A stretch of DNA of 6,148 nucleotides, taken from positions 1 to 6,148 of the forward strand of contig JAFDDL010000249.1 in assembly GCA_019310865.1 (NCBI GenBank). Reading direction: 5' to 3'. The notes beneath the pieces were generated by a model. That model ran no database searches, had not been told where the DNA came from, and worked only from the letters and a program-made list of their open reading frames with translations. The position numbers and the translations under genes were made by a program. Below are positions 1 to 6,016 of this stretch, piece by piece (position 1 is the first letter of the stretch; each line of letters begins with the position of its first letter). This stretch comes from Deltaproteobacteria bacterium (lineage in GTDB: Bacteria > Desulfobacterota > Desulfobacteria > Desulfobacterales > JAFDDL01).

Positions 1-793
1 AAATAAATATTTCCAAAAATACCGATCTTTTATAACGGAAACCAGGGTGGCCGAAATATCGGAGATGGTCTTTTTCAGCGTCCGGACCGTTATCTCGGTA
101 AGGGTCCCTGTTTGTTTAGCCGGCAATGACACGCGAATGCCTTCGGGCCCCAGCTCGACACCATCCCTCACCAGGCAAAGGAGCATAAGGCAGAGAACGC
201 CCACCACCAACGCAAGAAAAAATATCATCTGATAGGTTGACAGATGGCCGATCACGGGAAGAGTTGCGCCGGCATATTCCCCAAAAAATTCTCTAGCCTT
301 GTCAAACCCCCATACTCCCAAGGCCACTGACGGGCGTGGTATATCTTTTGTAAACAATGAGTCCCGCAGGCTCAAGAAGGGCATATCCAATCGCAAACGG
401 TAAGAAAACGAGTATCATAACAATAAGCGGAGTGGTAATCCAAGGCATGAAGATACGCGATATGACGATTAAAATGAAACTTAAAAGAAGCGATTTCTTT
501 ATACCAATGGCGTCAATAAATGGGCCCGCAACGAGTCCAACAATCGCCGTCAGCACAGAAAAGATACCGACATACACGCCGGCCTCAACGTCTCCAAGAC
601 CGCAGTCCACAGAAAGCCATAGTACAAGGGAAAAGGAGATGGCATAGTATGCCGTTCCCTCTAACAATCTGATGCCCGTTATTATCCAAAGTTCTCTGGG
701 TGACGTCCGTAATTCTTTGGCGTAGGACCACAAGATGTAGATTAAGGCGATACCAAATACAACGCAAATGCCGACGACGATAAGATCTATCAT
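1..793 (-). pseudogene. Major facilitator superfamily transporter, N-terminal part, frame broken, runs off the left edge
   Basis: Reading from ATG at 793, the first frame gives about 155 residues with several hydrophobic helices, and ends at a TGA at 302-304 shortly after a KRYTTP motif. The next stretch (from about 330 to position 1) is open in another minus frame. It reads VALGVWGFDKAREFFGEYAG, then a hydrophobic helix (MIFFLALVVGVLCLMLL), a charged loop, and KDRYFWKYLF at the edge. In MFS proteins the KRYTTP loop is normally followed by a full transmembrane helix and then a (W/F)xFDxxR turn. Here the turn follows almost at once, so about 20 codons seem to be missing and the frame is shifted. 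I infer a deletion rather than a single-base error. The start is supported by an upstream in-frame stop (TAG) and a strong promoter; no clear Shine-Dalgarno is seen. The substrate cannot be told. The C-terminal half lies outside the window. Confidence 0.82.
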
Positions 794-841
794 ACCAATT
801 TTACCAATATTTGGCTTATATTCTGGTGGAAACTATTTGCA

Positions 842-870
842 ATATTATCTATTGTTATACAAATTGTCAA
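842..870 (-). promoter_or_regulatory. Sigma-70 promoter for the MFS gene
   Basis: On the minus strand, TTGACA (870-865) is followed after exactly 17 bp by TAATAT (847-842). That is a perfect -35 with a 5/6 match to the -10 consensus. Transcription would begin near 835, leaving a leader of about 40 nt before the ATG at 793. Three copies of an ATTGT(T/C) motif lie in or next to it (851-856, 863-868, and 881-886 in inverse orientation). Two of them form an imperfect inverted pair, ATTGTCAA / TTAACAAT, a possible repressor site. Confidence 0.75.
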
Positions 871-895
871 GAAAATAATTAACAATATTTTTCAC

Positions 896-912
896 AACTA
901 TAATTTATAGTT
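896..912. promoter_or_regulatory. 17-bp perfect palindrome AACTATAA-T-TTATAGTT, possible operator
   Basis: Eight-base arms are perfectly complementary around one central base, 26 bp upstream of the -35 of the transporter promoter. The position suits an activator or repressor binding site. It is AT-only apart from one G/C pair per arm, so chance is possible in this AT-rich stretch. Confidence 0.4.
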
Positions 913-1113
913 ATTATTCATGTTATCAGTATGTTATAGCTATTTTTTGGGGGATGTTTCAGCCGAGGCCGGAGAGGTGTTGTTAGCGGCGGCATAAGTC
1001 TTGGGGGGTCCCCTTACATCCACGCTGATCTGAATTGCCCTGAATAAAAGGTTATATCGATAGTGTTGTAATAGTATCGTTTCGGTAATTGGATTCCCAT
1101 TGTTAAGAAATCC

Positions 1114-1142
1114 TTGACATGGATGTGGGGATTGATAAAAAT
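1114..1142 (+). promoter_or_regulatory. Probable promoter of the AbiEi-like / MNT / HEPN operon
   Basis: A consensus -35 TTGACA sits at 1114-1119. The -10 is less sharp: TAAAAA at 1136-1141 (16-bp spacer) or AAAAAT at 1137-1142 (17-bp spacer), each 4/6. The -10 lies inside the left arm of the inverted repeat at 1131-1147, so a protein bound there would block RNA polymerase. Confidence 0.55.
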
Positions 1143-1180
1143 ACCTAAGGATAATAATAAGTGTAGGTAATTTTATCAAT
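1131..1180. promoter_or_regulatory. 17-bp inverted repeat overlapping the -10 and the start codon: probable autoregulatory operator
   Basis: Left arm ATTGATAAAAATACCTA (1131-1147) and right arm TAGGTAATTTTATCAAT (1164-1180) are complementary at 16 of 17 positions, with a 16-nt spacer. The right arm ends within the ATG of the AbiEi-like gene. AbiEi antitoxins are known to bind inverted repeats in their own promoter and repress it cooperatively, so this is the expected kind of site in the expected place. As RNA it could also fold into a hairpin over the start codon. There is no T-run, so it is not an intrinsic terminator. Confidence 0.65.
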
Positions 1181-1706
1181 GGCAGCGAAAAAAGTCATAC
1201 TACAGGGAACCCGATTTGATAAAGCTGTTGAAATTTTCAGCAAGTTTGGCGGAATGCTTCGTACGGCGCAAGCCCTTCGTAAAGGAATCCACCCCAGCAC
1301 CTTCTATGCATTGCGAGATTCCGGAACGTTGGAAGTGGTGAGCCGAGGCGTGTATCGCCTTGCTGACAGCGAACCATTGGGAAATCCTGACCTGGTGACC
1401 GTAGCAACCCGGATTCATAGTGGTGTCATCTGCCTTATTTCAGCGCTGGCGTTTCACGATATCACAACACAAATACCCCATGAGGTCCATGTGGCACTAC
1501 CGCGCGGTGCGGAAGAACCTCGGTTGGACTATCCACCGATCAGAACATACCGGTTCACCGGTAAGGCGTTTACCGCAGGCACAGTGGTTCATAAAATCGA
1601 TGGTGTTGATGTATGCATTTACAGTCCGGAAAAAACACTCGCCGACTGCTTTAAATTCCGCAACAACTTGAATAAGCCCTCTAGTTTCGCAAGACAAAAT
1701 CCATAG
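1179..1706 (+). CDS. AbiEi-family antitoxin-domain protein (winged-helix regulator), C-terminally truncated
   Basis: The 175-residue product resembles the type IV toxin-antitoxin AbiEi family. Residues about 12-65 form the winged-helix domain (FGGMLRTAQALRKGIHPSTF, then LEVVSRGVYRLAD). Residues 66-157 carry the family core, with PDLVTVATRI, GVICLISALAFH, TTQIPHEVHVALPRGAE and YSPEKTLADCFKFRN. In relatives the FKFRNK segment continues into a helical C-terminal region of roughly 30 or more residues. Here similarity stops at about residue 164, followed by an unrelated tail (NKPSSFARQNP) and a stop. No other frame restores the missing part, so I infer a deletion that joined the gene to the MNT/HEPN pair. 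The ATG at 1179 is the only in-frame start after a stop at 1164-1166, and its ribosome site is weak. The DNA-binding part is intact, so it may still repress its promoter. The usual AbiEii toxin partner is absent. Confidence 0.83.
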   Translation: MAAKKVILQGTRFDKAVEIFSKFGGMLRTAQALRKGIHPSTFYALRDSGTLEVVSRGVYRLADSEPLGNPDLVTVATRIHSGVICLISALAFHDITTQIPHEVHVALPRGAEEPRLDYPPIRTYRFTGKAFTAGTVVHKIDGVDVCIYSPEKTLADCFKFRNNLNKPSSFARQNP

Positions 1707-1728
1707 ATTTCCAAAAAAGGACATTTTG

Positions 1729-2043
1729 ATGATAAGAAAAAGTCTGCTAACCGCCGTAAAAAAAACAATCTACGAAATTGAACCCAGCGCTGTGATTGTT
1801 TTATTTGGCTCACAATCACGCGGAGATTATGAGCATGAGTCGGACTGGGATTTCCTCATCCTTGTTGACGGCCTTGTCGATGAGGATCGCATTGATAGGA
1901 TAAGACATCGATTATATGAACTTGAATGGGAAACAGGAGAGGTGATCTCTTCTATCGTTAGAAATCGTGAGCAATGGGACAGTTACCCGAACACATCGTC
2001 ACCATTTTATAATAACATACGACGGGAAGGTAAAGCATTGTGA
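1729..2043 (+). CDS. Minimal nucleotidyltransferase (MNT family), partner of the HEPN protein
   Basis: The 104-residue protein is a single NTP_transf_2-type domain. The canonical GSx10DxD motif is complete: G27-S28, then D39 and D41, in LFGSQSRGDYEHESDWDFLI. This is the metal- and nucleotide-binding signature of the polymerase-beta superfamily. A clear third carboxylate is not evident; E68 or E71 in ETGEVISSIV lies in the right area. Proteins of this size occur in pairs with a HEPN protein. In the characterised MntA-HepT system the MNT protein is the antitoxin and adds AMP to the HEPN toxin; that role here is by analogy. The ATG at 1729 is preferred over a TTG at 1726 because AAAAAAGG (1713-1720) lies 8 nt upstream. 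The last codons overlap the HEPN start. Confidence 0.9.
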   Translation: MIRKSLLTAVKKTIYEIEPSAVIVLFGSQSRGDYEHESDWDFLILVDGLVDEDRIDRIRHRLYELEWETGEVISSIVRNREQWDSYPNTSSPFYNNIRREGKAL

Positions 2044-2459
2044 GGCAAGAATGGAATAAGGAGCTAATTGCATACCGGCTACATAGAGCACATGAAACCT
2101 TAATTGACGCTGAAATTCTCTTAAAATCAGAACGTTGGAACACTTGCGTTAATCGTCTGTATTATGCATGCTTTTACGCTGTCTCGGCGCTACTCTCAAC
2201 TAAAGGGCTTTCATCTTCAAAGCACTCAGGGATCCGCAGCCTTTTTAACCGGAATTTTGTAAAAACCGGTCTTGTTTCTAGAGGTCTGGCAACCATATAT
2301 AACGATCTTTTTGAAAGACGCCAAGAAAGCGATTACGCGGATTTTGTAGACTTTATAGAAGCCCAGGTTATGCCGTGGTATTCTAAAGCGGAACTGTGCC
2401 TATTCCGTTCAAATCGTCCACCCGTTCCGAACCATTCCGTCCATCCGTTCCGAAGGTAA
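2040..2459 (+). CDS. HEPN-domain protein (putative toxin), 3' end replaced by the IS21 terminus
   Basis: The protein is a four-helix HEPN domain of the PF05168 type. Marks are NRLYYACFYAVSALLSTKGL (residues 38-57), KHSGIRSLF (61-69), NFVKTGL and LFERRQESDYADF (90-102). The start is GTG at 2040, overlapping the TGA of the MNT gene by 4 nt (GTGA), with GGAAGG at 2025-2030 nine bases upstream; this indicates translational coupling. Native sequence ends at residue 119 (codon 2394-2396). The last 20 residues (CLFRS... to the stop) are encoded by the IS21 left end inserted at 2396/2397. Only the end of the last helix is probably lost, so a folded product is possible. The catalytic Rx4-6H ribonuclease motif known from HepT-type toxins is not seen at its usual place. 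It may act as toxin or as a non-catalytic partner. Confidence 0.88.
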   Translation: MRQEWNKELIAYRLHRAHETLIDAEILLKSERWNTCVNRLYYACFYAVSALLSTKGLSSSKHSGIRSLFNRNFVKTGLVSRGLATIYNDLFERRQESDYADFVDFIEAQVMPWYSKAELCLFRSNRPPVPNHSVHPFRR

Positions 2460-2489
2460 TCGTCCAGTCATTCCGAAGTTAACCGTCCA
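2397..2489 (-). repeat. IS21 left-end array: four tandem 23-bp units
   Basis: The core CGTCCA recurs with its last base at 2420, 2443, 2466 and 2489, exactly every 23 bp. Each unit has ATTCCG(A) or GTTCCGA about 10 bp before CGTCCA. They are inverted relative to the right-end units and more degenerate; several lack the second CGGAAT half-site. IstA is expected to bind these. The array also encodes the 20-residue foreign tail of the HEPN protein. Confidence 0.88.
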
Positions 2490-2502
2490 GTTTTTCGGAA
2501 CT

Positions 2503-2513
2503 TAGCGGCGCTG
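2503..2513 (-). repeat. Inner inverted motif, left copy (TAGCGGCGCTG)
   Basis: This is the exact reverse complement of CAGCGCCGCTA at 5998-6008. It lies 14 bp inside the last left repeat unit; the right copy lies 22 bp inside the first right unit. The core AGCGGCGCT is itself an odd palindrome. The rest of 2514-2596 shows no further structure and no clear terminator for the leftward Toprim gene. Confidence 0.5.
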
Positions 2514-2596
2514 TTATTTTACATTGTCAGAGTTGCCCTTTTTAGTCAATGGAGTTACGTCCTAAAGCAATACCAACCTTAATAACTCAGCCATTA

Positions 2597-3631
2597 TCAT
2601 TTTCTTTTCCCTGGATTCGATGAATGCTTTATATTCAGAGTAGAATGGCTCTTTAATCCGGTTTCAATCCAATGTTTCAAGTTAATTTTCTTGAATGCTT
2701 CTCCTGGATCCTTGCCATATTTTTCAGGAACAGGCCAACCAATGGCATTGGGAAGCTCACTGATCAGTCGGGATGTTTTTTCCTTACCGCTTTGGTCATT
2801 ATCCAGGCTAACGAGAATAATCGGCGTGTTTTCAGAAAGGTAGCGGATCATAGCCGGGCTAAATTTCATTGCGGTAGTTCCCATACCTAAAACTCCTATA
2901 TGCTCTGCTGCCTCTTGAGCAATCAGGATCGCGTCTAACTCTGATTCCAGGATCATTAGTGGCTTAGCGGCAGCCACCCCTATGGGATAAGGTGAGTCAG
3001 CATTGCTTCCTTTACTGATTCGGTACCGTTGCTGTCCAGGATTAAAGGTATCAATACGAAATCTGATTCTGATCAGATGGCTTTTACTATCATAACAGGG
3101 AATAAGCAGTTTGGAAGGCATATGTCTTTTTTCAGGCAACCAACCCAAACGATATTGTATGATCGTACCAAGGTCAAGGCCTCGTTGATGAACAAGATAT
3201 GCAATCCTTTCCTTTCCATTAGGCCCCAAAAGGTAAGACCGGCCGACTTGGATTAGTTTTTCAGCGTCACGCTGCCATTTTTTTGTCCGCCACTTTTCTG
3301 GTTTCTTTATCGGGCCAGGGCGATGGAGATTTTGCCGGTTAAGATGCTGGGATGCGGTGTTTTGAACGATTGCTGTCTCTGATAATATGGCCACCGCTTC
3401 AGGGAAACCCATGCCACAATGACGTTGGAGGTACTGAATGCCGTCTCCCACTTCCCCATTGCGTGCCCACCATTTATATAGCCATATTCCATCTTGCAAA
3501 AATAGCTTCAGGCTGTCATGCGCTCTTAAGTGATAATCCTTGCCACAGGAAACTAGCTCAATTCCTAATCCCTTAAGAATGCATGGCAGATCTGCACGTT
3601 TAGCCATTTGAATCTGTTGTGTCGGTATCAT
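2597..3631 (-). CDS. DnaG-like Toprim protein with a degenerate CHC2 domain, IS21 passenger
   Basis: The 344-residue protein has the layout of a DnaG-type primase N-terminal half. Residues about 10-85 resemble the CHC2 zinc-finger domain (WLYKWWARNGEVGDGIQYLQ, then GMGFPEAVAIL). Its metal ligands are gone: the usual CxxH is replaced near YHLRAHDSL, and the second CxxC reads WWAR. Residues about 145-200 resemble the primase core (RGLDLGTIIQYRLGWLP, then KLLIPCYDSKSHLIRIRFR). Residues about 224-312 form a Toprim domain, with E229 in LMILESELDAI, D277 and D279 in VSLDNDQSGKEK, and a later KDPGEAF. These are the metal-binding acidic positions and look intact. The start at 3631 follows AGGAGG (3643-3638) with a 6-nt gap and overlaps the istB end by 32 nt. 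A second ATG at 3607 would give an 8-nt overlap but lacks a ribosome site. Its role in transposition is unknown; primase activity is not shown. It could act on replication forks or target DNA with IstB. Confidence 0.82.
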   Translation of the reverse strand: MIPTQQIQMAKRADLPCILKGLGIELVSCGKDYHLRAHDSLKLFLQDGIWLYKWWARNGEVGDGIQYLQRHCGMGFPEAVAILSETAIVQNTASQHLNRQNLHRPGPIKKPEKWRTKKWQRDAEKLIQVGRSYLLGPNGKERIAYLVHQRGLDLGTIIQYRLGWLPEKRHMPSKLLIPCYDSKSHLIRIRFRIDTFNPGQQRYRISKGSNADSPYPIGVAAAKPLMILESELDAILIAQEAAEHIGVLGMGTTAMKFSPAMIRYLSENTPIILVSLDNDQSGKEKTSRLISELPNAIGWPVPEKYGKDPGEAFKKINLKHWIETGLKSHSTLNIKHSSNPGKRK

Positions 3632-4385
3632 TTTTTTCCTCCTGGTTTTTGGGAGCTTTAGCACGTAATTTTCTCATAGATTCTCCTTTGAGATTGATTT
3701 TGTGTGCATTGTGTATTAGCCGGTCAAGGATGGCATCGGCAATCGTCGGATCCCGGATATTGTCATGCCAGTTTTCGATGGGCAGCTGTGTGGCAACGAT
3801 GGTGGAAGAAAGTGAGTGTCTGTCTTCAATCACTTCTAAAAGGTCCCGACGTTCCGCAGCGTTCATGGGAGCAAGGCCGAGGTCATCGAGGACCAGAACT
3901 CTTGTTTTAGTTAGTTTTTTCATGAGCTTGGGATAACTTCCATCAGCCCTGGCAATGGCAAGTTGCTGAAAGAGATTAGGGATTCTGATATAAAATGCTG
4001 AATAACTCATGCGACAAGCCCGATTAGCCAAAGCACAGGTTAGATAGGTTTTTCCGACCCCGGTCGGACCGGTGATAATGATGTTCTGAGCATTTTTAAT
4101 CCACTCACAGTTAGCCAGGTGCAGGATCACGGACTTGTTGATGCCCCTGGGGGTTTTGAAGTCGATATCCTCGACACAGCCATTGATTTTGAGTTTTGCA
4201 TTGCTGAGCAGGCGTTTCATACGGCGCTCCTCGGTCCAGCTCCAATGGTAATCAACCAGCAGACCGAAACGCTCCTCGAAGCAAAGCTCGGCCATATTGG
4301 GTTGTTGTAACTGATCTTTGAAAGCCTCTGCCATACCGTTTAGTTTCATTGCATAGAGTTTTTCCAGGGTCTGTTCATTAAGCAT
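3600..4385 (-). CDS. istB: IS21 helper ATPase IstB
   Basis: The 261-residue AAA+ ATPase has Walker A GPTGVGKT at residues 106-113, Walker B VLVLDDLG with D167 and D168, a sensor-1-like strand STIVATQLP around 194-202, and the family ending DAILDRLIHNAHKINLKGESMR. The N-terminal helices (MLNEQTLEKLYAMKLNGMAEAF) and the WTEERRMKRLLSNAKL region are typical of IstB. IstB is related to the helicase loader DnaC; it binds target DNA, oligomerises and stimulates IstA. Of two adjacent ATGs (4388 and 4385), the second is preferred because AGGAGG (4397-4392) lies 6 nt away. It overlaps istA by 8 nt (ATGCTTAA), suggesting coupled translation. The C-terminal tail (KNQEEKNDTDTTDSNG) is polar, and its coding DNA holds the ribosome site and start of the Toprim gene. 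Confidence 0.97.
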   Translation of the reverse strand: MLNEQTLEKLYAMKLNGMAEAFKDQLQQPNMAELCFEERFGLLVDYHWSWTEERRMKRLLSNAKLKINGCVEDIDFKTPRGINKSVILHLANCEWIKNAQNIIITGPTGVGKTYLTCALANRACRMSYSAFYIRIPNLFQQLAIARADGSYPKLMKKLTKTRVLVLDDLGLAPMNAAERRDLLEVIEDRHSLSSTIVATQLPIENWHDNIRDPTIADAILDRLIHNAHKINLKGESMRKLRAKAPKNQEEKNDTDTTDSNG

Positions 4386-5943
4386 CATATACCTCCTTTG
4401 ATTCGTAATAGTGTTTGCCACGGATATTATCGTGAGTAACGGGGGGTGTGTTTTCAGCCGGATCAAATAGAAGCGGTTGCTGATCGAGTCCATTTTTGAG
4501 GATCGATTTTACACTCTTATAGGAGAAGCTTTTGATAATCAGAGCACGGCTGCAGGCATTCTCCAATCGCTGTGGGGAGTAGTGTTTTGCCAAGCTCATG
4601 ATACCCAGGCATGATCTAAAGCCTTGTTCCGGATGAGGTCTGCTGTTCAAGATATGCGTTACAAGCTTTTGAGTATTTGGGCCATTTTCCCCAGCCCATT
4701 TGATAATTGCTGAAGGCGTCCACTCAAGATATTTTTGATGAGATTTGGGCATGTGTGCCTTCAGCGTGGTAGATTTGCCTGGGATATAACTTCGTTGATG
4801 GCTGGCTGCCCGTTGATTCTTGAATAGGACTTCAACCACAGTGGCGGTCAAGCGCATATCAACCTGCTCTTTTGCCAGTTGATAGGGGACGCTGTAATAG
4901 TGGCGGTCGATCTCGATATGATAATCGATATTGACCCTGGCCCTTTTCCATTCAGCATATTCATAGGCCCGTGACGGAAGGGGTTTGAGTGCGGGCTTGT
5001 CGATGGTTTCAAACAATTTGCTGCGAGTCGAGTCAAGTTTCTGGAATTTGCGATTGTTGAGTTGCTCGAGTTTTTGGGCAATGAGTTTATTGAGCTCTGC
5101 CAAGCTGAAGAAGCTGTGATTTCTCAGCGCTGCCAGTATCCAACGCTCAGAGACAAGCACTGCGGATTCAACCTTGGCCTTATCCTTTGGCTTTCTTACG
5201 CGTGCCGGAATTACGGTTGTGTCGTAATGTTCCGCCAGGTCCTGATAAGTCGGGTTGATATCGGGCTCATATCGACAGGGATGGGTCACACCGGATTTGA
5301 GGTTATCTGGGACCAGGATTTGAGCAACACCACCGAAGAATTCAAAAGCATGGACATGGGATTTGATCCAGGAGGCTAAATCCTGGGTTAAGGACGCTTC
5401 AGCGAAGGTGTAATTACTGGCGCCTAAAGTGGCCACGAATATCTGTGCTTCGGTGATCTCCCCGGTTTTGGGGTCCACTATAGAGACCGTCTGACCGGCA
5501 TAATCGATGAAAAGTTTCTCTCCGGCTCGGTGCTCCTGTCTTAGGGTTATGTCCAGTTTTTTGACCCACTGCCGATAAAGATTGCAAAACTGGCTGTACT
5601 GATACCCATCGGGATTTACCTGTTTGTATTCGTACCAAAGTAGCTGAAGGGTAACACTTTTTTTCTTCATCTCTTGGTACAGATATTCCATATCAGGCAT
5701 CTGACGATTTGCAGCCACAGGGTTTTGTGTAACCGCAAAAAGCAGATTCTCAAGGGCAGCATCATCCATTCCAGGCTCAAGCGGCCATGAAAGACCAGCC
5801 AATTTGGCTCTAAGAAAATAATCCGCTACCGTACTGTGGGAAATAGAGCAGCTGATACCGATTTGACGGTTGCTCAATGAACAGGCCCATTTTAGTCTGA
5901 GAATTTCTTTGATTTTTCGCATGGATAATCTCTCCTTTGCCAT
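4378..5943 (-). CDS. istA: IS21 DDE transposase IstA
   Basis: The 521-residue transposase begins with a helix-turn-helix (MRKIKEILRLKWACSLSNRQIGISCSISHSTVADY, residues about 8-42) for binding the terminal repeats. The integrase core follows, with a DDE triad visible as D147 (KLFIDYAGQTV), D213 (ILVPDNLKSGV) and E259 (DKAKVESAV), spaced 65 and 45 residues. A Mu-transposase-like beta-barrel follows (HIEIDRHYYSVPYQL, about 341-356), then a C-terminal part including RPHPEQGFRSCLGIM. Length is normal for the family. The ATG at 5943 is preferred over an upstream ATG at 6090 because AGGAGG (5954-5949) is 5 nt away, and because the extra 49 codons run through terminal-repeat DNA. It catalyses strand cleavage and transfer at the TG...CA tips together with IstB. 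Confidence 0.97.
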   Translation of the reverse strand: MAKERLSMRKIKEILRLKWACSLSNRQIGISCSISHSTVADYFLRAKLAGLSWPLEPGMDDAALENLLFAVTQNPVAANRQMPDMEYLYQEMKKKSVTLQLLWYEYKQVNPDGYQYSQFCNLYRQWVKKLDITLRQEHRAGEKLFIDYAGQTVSIVDPKTGEITEAQIFVATLGASNYTFAEASLTQDLASWIKSHVHAFEFFGGVAQILVPDNLKSGVTHPCRYEPDINPTYQDLAEHYDTTVIPARVRKPKDKAKVESAVLVSERWILAALRNHSFFSLAELNKLIAQKLEQLNNRKFQKLDSTRSKLFETIDKPALKPLPSRAYEYAEWKRARVNIDYHIEIDRHYYSVPYQLAKEQVDMRLTATVVEVLFKNQRAASHQRSYIPGKSTTLKAHMPKSHQKYLEWTPSAIIKWAGENGPNTQKLVTHILNSRPHPEQGFRSCLGIMSLAKHYSPQRLENACSRALIIKSFSYKSVKSILKNGLDQQPLLFDPAENTPPVTHDNIRGKHYYESKEVYDA

Positions 5944-5947
5944 ATAT

Positions 5948-5970
5948 ACCTCCTCAATATTTTTTGAGGA
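5948..5970 (-). promoter_or_regulatory. Hairpin covering the istA Shine-Dalgarno
   Basis: In the istA messenger, UCCUCAA (5970-5964) can pair with UUGAGGA (5957-5951) across a 6-nt AAAAUA loop, making a 7-bp stem. The second arm contains part of the GAGGAGGU ribosome site, which ends at 5948, 4 nt before the start codon. Folding would reduce IstA translation. Low transposase translation by structure at the ribosome site is known in other IS families; here it is inferred. Confidence 0.55.
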
Positions 5971-5989
5971 AACATACCTTTGGCAAGCT

Positions 5990-6016
5990 AAATTATCCAG
6001 CGCCGCTATGTAATTT
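5990..6016. promoter_or_regulatory. 27-bp dyad AAATTA-N3-AGCGCCGCT-N3-TAATTT upstream of istA
   Basis: Three symmetrical blocks share one centre at 6003: AAATTA (5990-5995) with TAATTT (6011-6016), around the odd palindrome AGCGCCGCT (5999-6007). Outside these, GGCAA (5982-5986) and TTGCC (6017-6021) extend the pairing with a 3-nt bulge. It lies 47-73 bp upstream of the istA start, between the gene and the repeat array, so it may be an operator or the site of the istA promoter. I could not fix a convincing -35/-10 pair here. Confidence 0.45.
5998..6008 (+). repeat. Inner inverted motif, right copy (CAGCGCCGCTA)
   Basis: It matches the reverse complement of 2503-2513 over all 11 bases and forms the core of the dyad at 5990-6016. 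Presence at both ends suggests an end-specific function beyond istA regulation. Confidence 0.5.

Larger units (their letters stand above)
794..1178. other. Divergent intergenic region, 385 bp
   Basis: This non-coding stretch separates the leftward transporter from the rightward antitoxin operon. It is very AT-rich at 840-950, with a short GC-richer island at about 950-1040. It holds two oppositely directed promoters, a 17-bp palindrome and the antitoxin operator, listed separately. An 80-codon minus-strand reading frame crosses it (940-1179), but no recognisable protein results. Confidence 0.7.

Noticed and set aside
940..1179. Minus-strand 79-codon frame across the intergenic region
   Set aside because: It starts inside the antitoxin operator, has no ribosome site, and gives no recognisable motif. 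The proline/alanine-rich end is low complexity. A remnant of an older gene is possible but unsupported.
1131..1180. Intrinsic terminator
   Set aside because: The inverted repeat is AT-rich, has a long spacer, has no following T-run, and sits between promoter and start codon.
2076..2093. Rx4H match in the HEPN protein (R13 to H18)
   Set aside because: It lies in the first helix, not in the later position used by catalytic HEPN ribonucleases. Treated as chance.
3600..3650. Programmed -1 frameshift from istB into the Toprim gene at the A-run
   Set aside because: The Toprim gene is in the +1 frame relative to istB, so a -1 ribosomal shift leads to the wrong frame.
3619..3936. Plus-strand frames within istB, istA and the Toprim gene
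   Set aside because: They are antisense shadows of well-supported genes and have no family motifs or ribosome sites.
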